The position numbers and the translations under genes were made by a program. 64,000 bases of DNA from UBA7359 sp038142205 (GTDB lineage: Bacteria; Pseudomonadota; Gammaproteobacteria; Eutrophobiales; Eutrophobiaceae): NCBI GenBank assembly GCA_038142205.1, contig JAYQJO010000001.1, positions 806,001 through 870,000 on the forward strand, given 5' to 3'. Of the stretch, positions 21,664 through 29,169 are shown piece by piece. Position 1 is the first letter of the stretch; each line of letters starts with the position of its first letter. The notes under the pieces were generated by a model that saw only the letters and a program-made list of their open reading frames with translations, had not been told where the DNA came from and did not search any database.

Positions 21664-21690
21664 ATGAAGTCAGATATTTTAAAATTACTG

Positions 21691-21975
21691 TTATTTCATC
21701 ATCGCTTTTTCGAACATACGATCAAGCTTTTGAGAATTTGCATTACAGCATTCTAAAGCAGCATCTGCAGTCTTTTGTGCCTCACTTGCAGATTTAGCCG
21801 CTTCAGAAGCAGCAGTATTAGCTTTTGTTGCAAGACTGTGTGCAGCGTTAGCTTTAGCCATTGCTTCAGCTGCAGCTGCTTGAGCTGCTTCAACTTGCTG
21901 CTTCATGCCGCCCGTACAACCACTTAACATTGCAAGCGATAATGCAACAGCGGTAACTTTGATTATTTTAGACAT
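21691..21975 (-). CDS. OprI/Lpp-like alanine-zipper outer membrane lipoprotein
   Basis: 94 residues. Lipoprotein signal with lipobox LSGC (Cys20 lipidated), then a coiled alanine-zipper helix rich in AAEA/ANAA heptads, and a C-terminal Lys. Layout and C-terminus (LDRMFEKAMMK) resemble OprI of Pseudomonas, whose last Lys can be joined to peptidoglycan by L,D-transpeptidases. Two adjacent cysteines near residue 77 (ECC) are unusual and could link trimers. The neighbouring L,D-transpeptidase is a likely partner. Highly expressed in relatives; a good AGATC-like ribosome site is present before the ATG. Confidence 0.85.
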   Translation of the reverse strand: MSKIIKVTAVALSLAMLSGCTGGMKQQVEAAQAAAAEAMAKANAAHSLATKANTAASEAAKSASEAQKTADAALECCNANSQKLDRMFEKAMMK

Positions 21976-22136
21976 AGATTTGATCTCCAGTTAAACTAAA
22001 TACACTTTTTTACTCAGGATTTGCCCAGTTATGGTATCCGAATAATGACCTATTTTATTTTGTTAATCAATTCTTTATACGAAAAATTAAAACTAATTAG
22101 GCATTCTAACTTATTAATAATACTTAATTAATATTT

Positions 22137-22508
22137 CTACCAGCCTCCTGAACCATGCGCAGACTTTCTACGCTTATCATAGTGATCAAAAGTAAAGCTC
22201 GTTAACGCCGTTTCAAGTCCTGACATTGGGTTATCGGTACAATATTCATTCAACCATTCGAGTACTGCTGTTTCATTCATTGAGCCAGTGATATTGAACG
22301 TTTTTTCTGTAAAGATATTATAAGCAGTCAGAAAGCCTTTTATATAATGTTTATATTTTGCGTTATCTTCTCCGCTCATTTCTTTATTAAATCCGAAACA
22401 GGATTTTTTTCCAATACCCCAAACTGCATAATTGCCATCCGTATCAACGGCCATTACTGTTGTTGGTGCCAGCATTAAAAAGCTTAATGCGATAATTAAA
22501 GACTTCAT
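22137..22508 (-). CDS. Small exported protein of unknown function
   Basis: 123 residues with a cleavable signal peptide (cut near VMA-VD, residue 20). The mature part has two cysteines (about 37 and 90), enough for one disulphide, with the pattern YIKGFLTAYN and WLNEYC.DNP. This recalls the Rap1a/Tai-like and other small periplasmic helical families, but I cannot assign it. A Gly/Ser tail ends it. It is followed on the left by a noncoding gap before the lipoprotein gene, and its start lies 36 bases from the HNH gene stop, so both could share a transcript. Confidence 0.6.
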   Translation of the reverse strand: MKSLIIALSFLMLAPTTVMAVDTDGNYAVWGIGKKSCFGFNKEMSGEDNAKYKHYIKGFLTAYNIFTEKTFNITGSMNETAVLEWLNEYCTDNPMSGLETALTSFTFDHYDKRRKSAHGSGGW

Positions 22509-22544
22509 TTTCCTTCCTCATTTATAAAGTTGATTTATTATTAA

Positions 22545-23117
22545 TTAGTTTTTCTTTAAGGACATACTGCGCCCAGTGAACTGGGTTTTCAGAAAGTCCA
22601 TTTGATCAATTAAAATTCTCCTATTTGATAATGCCAGATATTCAGCCCAGTTTGGAATGAATGGGATAGCGAGTAATGGCATATTTGCTTTTTCAGGAGT
22701 ACGGTTTGCTTTGTGGGTATTACAATGTCTGCAAGCAGTGACTACATTGGACCAACGATCTTTGCCACCTTTCGAGATGGGGATAATATGATCGCGGGTA
22801 AGTGATGCTTCTCTGTATTTATGACCACAATACATGCATAAGTGGGCATCGCGGAGAAATAACTCACGATTTGTTAATGGCGGAATAGTTCGTTTTGCCT
22901 GTTTGAGTTGATTTGAGCGTTTTACTGCAATAATGGAGTTAATTTTTACAATAGAGCGTTGTCCTGTCGTGCGGTTGATACCACCTTTAAAAGTAAAAAG
23001 GCTTTCTCCCGCTGTCCAGGCAATCATTTCACGCGCATAAAGATTGACCGCATCCTGCCATGGTAGCCACCTGACAGGTGCACCAGCAACATCAAGTCTT
23101 AAAATTAATGGCGTCAT
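22545..23117 (-). CDS. HNH endonuclease family protein
   Basis: 190 residues. A zinc-finger-like pair of CxxC motifs (CMYCGHK and CRHCNTHK) brackets the HNH core DHIIPISKGGKDRWSNVV (about residues 110-135), so a metal-dependent nuclease domain is clear. The N-terminal third has no known domain and contains WQDAVNLYAREM. Such stand-alone HNH proteins are common in gammaproteobacterial chromosomes; no phage or intron sequence surrounds it. Target unknown. Confidence 0.85.
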   Translation of the reverse strand: MTPLILRLDVAGAPVRWLPWQDAVNLYAREMIAWTAGESLFTFKGGINRTTGQRSIVKINSIIAVKRSNQLKQAKRTIPPLTNRELFLRDAHLCMYCGHKYREASLTRDHIIPISKGGKDRWSNVVTACRHCNTHKANRTPEKANMPLLAIPFIPNWAEYLALSNRRILIDQMDFLKTQFTGRSMSLKKN

Positions 23118-23231
23118 TTCACTATTGTTCTTGCTCAGAGTTTTGTAAAGTCACCATAACACCCTTTATATAGAATGTAAGTGTCATTCTTATTCGAAAG
23201 GTTCAATAGGTCAAGTTTGAGATAAATACTA

Positions 23232-24024
23232 ATGAAAGAATTGGAAAGGTTACTTCATATAATGAAGTTATTACGTGATCCGAAAAGCGGTTGTCCATGG
23301 GATAGAGAGCAAACTATCGATTCAATTAAAGGTTATACCATTGAAGAAACATACGAACTTATCGATGCCATAGACAGAGATGATATGAATGATATCAAAG
23401 ATGAACTCGGTGATTTGTTGTTCCATATCATTTTTTATTCTGAAATGGCTAGTGAAAATGGATATTTTGATTTTAAATCAGTAGTCGCGCAGGTTAATAA
23501 CAAACTTGAACGCCGTCACCCTCATGTGTTTTCGGATGCAAAGGCAGAGAATCGTGAGCAAGTTAAAGTCTTATGGGAAAAATATAAAAAAAGAAGAACG
23601 CCATAATTCAACTACACAAGCAGAAAAAAAGTTACTGGATGATGTTGGAAAACATATGCCAGCACTTCAAACCGCAGCGAGATTACAAAAAAGAGCAGCC
23701 AGTGTTGGCTTTGATTGGGACAACAGTGAGGATATTCTCGATAAACTGGATGAAGAATTAACAGAACTGCGTGAAGCGATTAAAACGGGTGATAACATTG
23801 AGCATATTGTTGAAGAACTTGGTGATTTAATGTTTTGTTGCGTTAATGTGGCGCGATACTGCCGTATCGATTCAGAGCTTGCACTACGTGCTACAAATGA
23901 AAAATTTATTAAACGTTTTAATTATATTGAACAAGCATTGCGTAAGAATAATAAGACGCTAGAAGAATCGAGCTTAGAAGAGATGGATGCACTTTGGAAC
24001 GAGGCTAAAACAAAATCTGTTTAA
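23232..24024 (+). pseudogene. mazG: Nucleoside triphosphate pyrophosphohydrolase MazG, frameshifted
   Basis: MazG hydrolyses NTPs, clearing damaged nucleotides and moderating ppGpp responses. The first frame (23232-23606) holds the N-terminal domain with CPWDREQT and the EExxE...ExxD magnesium motif (EETYELIDA, DELGDLLF). At 23586-23592 seven A are present where six keep the frame; after that KKEERHNS leads into the second MazG domain (FDWDNSEDILDK, EELTELREA, EELGDLMF) ending at 24024. Corrected length is 263 residues, identical to E. coli MazG. The lesion sits in the linker between domains, so the second half might still be made. The context, A7 then GAAGAA, is the same as at 5618. Confidence 0.92.
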
Positions 24025-24031
24025 TTCTATT

Positions 24032-24322
24032 TTATCGGGCTCTATATCTGTCTTTTGAAATCAATCTGCCGTTACCGTTAAACCTGAACTCACTAATCCA
24101 TTTGTTAGAGCCTTTTGTTTTAGGAATGTAAAACCAGGTTTTATTTAATACATGGTTGTAACAATCGTCATTGATCGTTTCATGATCAGGTGGCCCTAAT
24201 TTGTAAAGTACCTCTGCTTCAGAAACATGATTTTTAAGAATAAAATAATCTTTCATATCGATTGCATCAGCAGAGGCTTGATTAGCATAAAGTAGAACAA
24301 AGAGGAGGATGCTTTTCTTCAT
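24032..24322 (-). CDS. Small exported protein, SmpA/OmlA-like
   Basis: 96 residues with a signal peptide cut near ASA (residue 19). The mature protein has VSEAEVLYKLGPPDHET, matching the helix-Gly-x-Pro pattern of SmpA/OmlA (BamE-like) and DUF2845-type proteins, then a strand-rich tail (TWFYIP, EFRFNGNGRL). Two cysteines are not conserved in a way I recognise. It is probably periplasmic; function unknown. It converges on mazG with 7 bases between the stops. Confidence 0.55.
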   Translation of the reverse strand: MKKSILLFVLLYANQASADAIDMKDYFILKNHVSEAEVLYKLGPPDHETINDDCYNHVLNKTWFYIPKTKGSNKWISEFRFNGNGRLISKDRYRAR

Positions 24323-24396
24323 GTTTTATTTTGTGTTTATTTATACTCTATTGAGTTTGTCTAGATTAGTTAGTTCATTTCTATAGACAAAAAAAG

Positions 24397-24427
24397 CAAA
24401 AAAAAAGGATGCAAATTTTTTGCATCC
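24397..24427 (-). terminator. Rho-independent terminator of folE2
   Basis: Nine-base perfect stem GGATGCAAA / TTTGCATCC (24407-24415 and 24419-24427) with a run of nine A at 24398-24406, which on the minus strand becomes a U tract directly after the hairpin. It therefore ends leftward transcripts coming from folE2. Confidence 0.85.
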
Positions 24428-24538
24428 AATATATGAAAGGGGAGGAGATATACAGTATGTGATAAAGCATATGCTGTGCCAGATAAGATATTTATTTAAA
24501 ACAATAACTTATAAGTAGCTGTTGCTAACGATGACTCG

Positions 24539-24560
24539 TTTGCCGCTAATAAGCGGCAAA
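24539..24560. other. Perfect hairpin after folE2
   Basis: TTTGCCGCT / AGCGGCAAA (24539-24547 and 24552-24560) with loop AATA, a nine-base perfect stem 45 bases after the folE2 stop. No T run follows in either direction, so it is more likely an RNA 3'-end stabiliser or processing element than a terminator; the true terminator lies 110 bases on. Confidence 0.5.
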
Positions 24561-24604
24561 TATTTGACGATTTATATGAGAATAAGGCCTGTCGTTTGAG
24601 AGCT

Positions 24605-25414
24605 TTAACTCGCGTCTTTATCGTGTTCTAACAGAGCATAAGCGGAGTGATTAAGTATAGACTCAAAGTTTTCTGATTCGACAACATAGCCAAGAATACG
24701 ATCTTCTTCATTGAATTTAACGGCAACATCACGAACGATATCTTCGACAAATTTAGGATTGTCATAAGCACGTTCTGTCACATATTTTTCATCAGGACGT
24801 TTCAATAAGCCGTAAAGCTCACAAGAGGCAACACCTTCAATAACATCGATGAGTTCTTCTATCCACATAAAATCAGCCATTCTTACGCAAGCAGTAATAT
24901 GCGAGCGTTGATTATGCGCACCGTAATCAGAAATATTTTTTGAGCAGGGACATAATGACGTAACTGGCACTAATACTTTAACTAGTACGTGTGGTTTGCT
25001 ATCGATGATTTTCCCAATAAATGAAACTTCATAATCCATTAAGCTTTTTACACCGGAAATGGGCGCTTCCTTATTCACAAAATAGGGGAAAGTCATCTCA
25101 ATGTCGCCTGACTCAGCGTTAAGACGTTCCGTCATTTCTTCAATCATGCGTTTGAAAGATTGAACCGTTATTTCGTATTCATGATCGTTTAAAATTTCAA
25201 CAAAACGCGACATATGCGTGCCTTTGTATTCTTCCGGCAAGTTCACATACATATTAAAATTGGCAACAGTGTGCTGCTCACGGCCAGAACGGTCGCTGAC
25301 AACGACAGGATGTTTAATATTTTTGATACCAACTTTATCAATCGCGATGTGTCGGGTATCTAATGTATTTTGTGTGTCGGGTATTTCTGATGTTGCCGAT
25401 GCTGTTTGGCTCAT
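24605..25414 (-). CDS. folE2: GTP cyclohydrolase FolE2 (type IB)
   Basis: 269 residues. FolE2 converts GTP to dihydroneopterin triphosphate, the first step of folate and queuosine synthesis, and unlike FolE does not strictly need zinc. Family motifs are seen: KVGIKNIKHPV near residue 28, then TSLCPCSKNISDYGAHNQRS with the metal-binding Cys and the catalytic His, and the late Glu-rich end. Intact. It is the only leftward gene here with its own hairpin terminator. FolE2 is often under zinc control, but I see no convincing Zur box before its start. Confidence 0.94.
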   Translation of the reverse strand: MSQTASATSEIPDTQNTLDTRHIAIDKVGIKNIKHPVVVSDRSGREQHTVANFNMYVNLPEEYKGTHMSRFVEILNDHEYEITVQSFKRMIEEMTERLNAESGDIEMTFPYFVNKEAPISGVKSLMDYEVSFIGKIIDSKPHVLVKVLVPVTSLCPCSKNISDYGAHNQRSHITACVRMADFMWIEELIDVIEGVASCELYGLLKRPDEKYVTERAYDNPKFVEDIVRDVAVKFNEEDRILGYVVESENFESILNHSAYALLEHDKDAS

Positions 25415-25538
25415 AAATATATTCCAATAAACTGATTTTTATAGATATTTTCTATAATTGTAGTAAAAATAAATGAAACGGTATTTGCTGATTCTACGCT
25501 AAATAAGTCTTATATACATCGTTTCTCTGAATTAAGGC

Positions 25539-26432
25539 CTATTTGTTCCTGTTAATAATATAATCTGCGACTGATCGTAACGTATCTGCTCTTTCATCAA
25601 AAACATCAAGACAATTAATAGCTTTTTTGTATAGATCATCCGCAGCTTGTTTGGCTCCTTCAAGCCCTAATAGTTCAGGGTAGGTCGGTTTATTTTGTTC
25701 CATATCAGAGCCTTGCGGTTTGCCTAGTGTTTCTGTGTCGCTTTCGATATCGAGAATGTCATCTTTTATTTGAAAGGCCAAGCCAATACATTTTGCATAT
25801 TGCGAGATACGTGAGAACAGGTCGCTGTCGACATTTTCGGCAGATAATGCACCTAATTCTGCACTGGCTCTGATCAAAGCGCCTGTTTTGTGAATATGCA
25901 TATTTTCAAGTTCAGTTATATTTAGCGATTTGCCGACGGCTGCTAAATCAATCGCTTGACCACCGGCCATACCGCGCGAACCACTGGCAATCGCAAGTGT
26001 ATTTATCATAGTTAGGCGCTGTTCGTTGTTGACCTTTATTTTTTCATCTTGCGCCAGAATATGAAATGATAAAGCTTGCAACGCATCACCCGCCAATATA
26101 GCCGTCGCTTCATCGTACTTCTTATGACAAGTTGGTCTGCCACGACGAAGATCGTCGTCATCCATGGAAGGCAAATCATCATGAATTAACGAATAAGCAT
26201 GAATGATTTCTACTGCACAAGCAGGGCCGTCCAGTTCAGTTAAATTAACGCCAAAAGCCTCGCCTGTAGCATAGACCAGTACCGGACGGATGCGTTTACC
26301 ATCACTTAAAACGGAGTATCGCATTGCATCATGTAATGTTTCCGGTTGAATAGAGGTTTCGGGTAACCAATTTTCAAGTGCTGTATCTACAGATTTTTGA
26401 TAAACCTGTAATCTTTCCTGAAATTCTGACAT
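25539..26432 (-). CDS. ispA: Farnesyl diphosphate synthase
   Basis: 297 residues, the normal length. Both Asp-rich motifs of short-chain prenyl synthases are present: DDLPSMDDDDLRRG (first) and KDDILD (second), plus DGKRIRP near the start and GSRGMAGGQAIDL. It makes farnesyl diphosphate, precursor of ubiquinone and undecaprenyl phosphate. It lies 18 bases after xseB, the usual xseB-ispA pair; dxs, the common third gene, is not in place here. Confidence 0.95.
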   Translation of the reverse strand: MSEFQERLQVYQKSVDTALENWLPETSIQPETLHDAMRYSVLSDGKRIRPVLVYATGEAFGVNLTELDGPACAVEIIHAYSLIHDDLPSMDDDDLRRGRPTCHKKYDEATAILAGDALQALSFHILAQDEKIKVNNEQRLTMINTLAIASGSRGMAGGQAIDLAAVGKSLNITELENMHIHKTGALIRASAELGALSAENVDSDLFSRISQYAKCIGLAFQIKDDILDIESDTETLGKPQGSDMEQNKPTYPELLGLEGAKQAADDLYKKAINCLDVFDERADTLRSVADYIINRNK

Positions 26433-26450
26433 GTTTATTCTGAATTATTA

Positions 26451-26690
26451 TTAATTATTCTTCTGGGTTAAAAGGTTCGAGATCAGCTTTGTCGTTTTTT
26501 TCAATAATATACTGACTTTTTGTTCGGCTTCACTCAAGGCTTGCTGGCAGGCTTTTGTTAATTTGATGCCACGCTCAAAATATTCCAAAGACTCTTCTAA
26601 GGATAAATCGCCTTTTTCCATTTTTTCGACTAACTGTTCAAGTTCAGCCAATGTTTTTTCAAAGTTTATTGAGTTTGATTTCTTTGGCAC
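26451..26690 (-). CDS. xseB: Exodeoxyribonuclease VII small subunit
   Basis: 79 residues, usual length 75-85. Pattern NFEKTLAELEQLVEKMEKGDLSLEESLEYFERGI is typical of XseB, which joins XseA to degrade single-stranded DNA. It leads into ispA. Its start and that of parE diverge over about 215 bases. Confidence 0.94.
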   Translation of the reverse strand: MPKKSNSINFEKTLAELEQLVEKMEKGDLSLEESLEYFERGIKLTKACQQALSEAEQKVSILLKKTTKLISNLLTQKNN

Positions 26691-26905
26691 AAAAAGCCTC
26701 TGTTTCTTTGTTTATGGAACGCTGAGATAAAAAAGGGCGCTATATTAGCATCACTTTGTATCATTACCAGTCATCGTCACTTTAAAATACTGGCGAATGA
26801 CTAAATTCCCTATATATAGATGTTTTAAGGTAAATCAATACTACATTGTGTGATTTACATGCGGTATCCTATCGCACTAAATTAATTAGTAGAGAGATTA
26901 AATCG

Positions 26906-28795
26906 TTGTCCTCAAAATACGATGCCTCCGATATTGAAGTATTAACAGGTCTGGATCCGGTTCGTAAACGGCCAGGCATGTATACCGATACAACGCGCCC
27001 TAATCACCTAGTTCAGGAAGTCTTAGATAATAGTGTCGATGAAGCTATTTCTGGTCATGCAACAAAGATAGAAGTAACACTACATAAAGATGGCTCTGTT
27101 TCTGTTAGCGATGATGGGCGTGGGATGCCCGTTGACAAACACCCTGGAGAAAAAATTTCCGGTGTTGAAGTCATTCTGACCCGATTACATGCTGGCGGTA
27201 AATTTTCTAATAAAAACTACAAGTTTTCTGGCGGGTTACATGGTGTGGGAGTCTCTGTTGTTAATGCCTTATCGAAAAAACTGGACGTGTTGGTAAAACG
27301 TGATGGTAAGGAATATAACATTTCGTTCAAAAACGGTGACAAAAGCACCGCTTTAAAGCAAACAGGTACTGTTGGACAACGGAATACTGGCACAACAATT
27401 CAGTTTTGGCCGGATGCTAAGTATTTTGATTCAATTAACTTTGCTGTTGCTAAATTAAAGCATTTAATGCGGGCGAAAGCCGTGCTTTGCCCAAGCTTAA
27501 AAATCACCTTCCATGATGAAGCGAAAAAAGATAAAGCGGAATGGTGTTATGAAGATGGTATCAAAACCTATCTCGCAGAAGAGTTGTCTGGTCTTGAGTT
27601 ATTACCGCCAGAGCCATTTTTAGGATCCATGCAAGGTGAGCATGAAGGCGTAGACTGGGCAGTACATTGGCTTCCTGAACCATCAGAAATGGTGACAGAA
27701 AGCTATGTTAATTTAGTGCCTACAACACAAGGAGGTACACATATTAATGGGATGCGACAGGGCTTGCTGGATGCCATACGTGATTTTTGTGAATCAAGAA
27801 ACTTATTACCACGAGGTGTAAAGCTTGCGGCTGATGATGTTTGGGATAGCTGTTGTTATATCTTGTCTGTGAAAATGGATGATCCGCAATTTGCTGGACA
27901 AACTAAAGAACGACTTTCTTCACGCGAGTGTGCCACTTTTGTTTCTGGCGTTGTTAAAGATTCTTTAAGTCAATGGTTACACCAACATGTAGAAATGGGC
28001 GAACGTATTGCTGAATTAGTGATTGAATCTGCGCAAAAAAGACTGAAATCAAATAAGAAAATTGTGCGAAAGAGAGTCAGTGGTGGCCCAGCGTTACCAG
28101 GGAAGTTGGCTGACTGTTCTATGCAGGATATCAGTGTTTCTGAATTATTTTTAGTGGAAGGTGATTCTGCTGGTGGCTCAGCGAAACAAGCACGAGATCG
28201 TGAGTTTCAGGCCGTGATGCCTTTGCGCGGGAAAATATTAAATACCTGGGAAGTCGATTCAGCGGAAGTACTATCATCAAAGGAAGTGCATGATATTGCT
28301 GTCGCTATTGGCGTTGATCCGGGTTCGAATGATTTATCAGGATTACGTTATGGAAAAATTTGTATTCTTGCTGATGCAGATTCTGATGGTTTACATATCG
28401 CCACACTGATATGCGCTTTATTTTTAAAACACTTTAAAACGCTGGTTGAAAATGGACATGTTTATGTAGCCATGCCACCGCTTTATCGAATCGATGTCGC
28501 TAAAGATGTTTACTATGCATTGGATGATTCAGAAAAGCAGGGTGTGCTTGATAAAATAGCTGCTGAAAAGAAACGCGGTAACGTTGCTGTCCAACGCTTT
28601 AAAGGACTGGGTGAAATGAACCCGATTCAATTACGTGAAACAACAATGGCGGCGGCAACACGCCGTTTAGTGCAATTGACATTGCCGAATGAAAAACAGG
28701 CTGAAAAAGTGATGGATATGTTGTTAGCGAAAAAACGCGCGGCCGACAGAAAGAAATGGTTGGAAACGAACGGCGATAAAGCTGCGCTTGCATAA
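26906..28795 (+). CDS. parE: DNA topoisomerase IV subunit B
   Basis: ATPase subunit of topoisomerase IV, which decatenates daughter chromosomes. GHKL ATPase motifs are visible (EVLDNSVDEA, DDGRGMP, GGLHGVG), then the transducer, and the TOPRIM domain with EGDSAGG and DADSDG, ending near QRFKGLGEMNP. I use the TTG at 26906 because AGAGAG lies before it and the protein then starts as in relatives (SSKYDASDIEVLTGL); an ATG at 26846 would add 20 unusual residues. Length about 629, as in E. coli. The TTG start could limit its translation. Intact, paired with parC 375 bases on. Confidence 0.95.
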   Translation: MSSKYDASDIEVLTGLDPVRKRPGMYTDTTRPNHLVQEVLDNSVDEAISGHATKIEVTLHKDGSVSVSDDGRGMPVDKHPGEKISGVEVILTRLHAGGKFSNKNYKFSGGLHGVGVSVVNALSKKLDVLVKRDGKEYNISFKNGDKSTALKQTGTVGQRNTGTTIQFWPDAKYFDSINFAVAKLKHLMRAKAVLCPSLKITFHDEAKKDKAEWCYEDGIKTYLAEELSGLELLPPEPFLGSMQGEHEGVDWAVHWLPEPSEMVTESYVNLVPTTQGGTHINGMRQGLLDAIRDFCESRNLLPRGVKLAADDVWDSCCYILSVKMDDPQFAGQTKERLSSRECATFVSGVVKDSLSQWLHQHVEMGERIAELVIESAQKRLKSNKKIVRKRVSGGPALPGKLADCSMQDISVSELFLVEGDSAGGSAKQARDREFQAVMPLRGKILNTWEVDSAEVLSSKEVHDIAVAIGVDPGSNDLSGLRYGKICILADADSDGLHIATLICALFLKHFKTLVENGHVYVAMPPLYRIDVAKDVYYALDDSEKQGVLDKIAAEKKRGNVAVQRFKGLGEMNPIQLRETTMAAATRRLVQLTLPNEKQAEKVMDMLLAKKRAADRKKWLETNGDKAALA

Positions 28796-29169
28796 CGATA
28801 TCTCTAGCCAATCTTATCAAGTAAGACGCTTTTTGAATTATGAAAAAAACGATTCAACATTTTTTTTTTCCAGAAGTGACAGGTCAGCAGCATTTTGATT
28901 ATTTGAAGTATTAGTATCGCGTTCGGTTATTTTTAAATAGCGCTCTGATGTGTTTAAAAATTTATTTTTAATATAAATATTCATGATTACATAGCCGCAG
29001 TTATAAACGTGAGTGAAAGGGTAAAAGTTAAGTATTAAAGCTAAATGACAAATCAATGATGTTTTAATGTCACTTTGTAGTTGTGAAATAAATTTATTAT
29101 GTAAACAAGCGGGGATTAATTCCTGCTTAAACTAAAAATATTCCCAATGTTTATTTAGAGGAAAAATTA
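28796..29169. other. Gap between parE and parC, no convincing gene
   Basis: 374 A+T-rich bases. A leftward open frame of 72 codons (28838-29056) exists, but its composition looks random and no ribosome site precedes it, so I do not call it. The segment probably holds a separate parC promoter; GGAGGAAA-like sequence (AGAGGAAAAA) lies just before the parC ATG. No hairpin with a T run was found after parE. Confidence 0.45.

Noticed and set aside
28838..29056. Leftward gene of 72 codons between parE and parC
   Set aside because: No ribosome site, no recognisable motif, and composition like random A+T-rich DNA.
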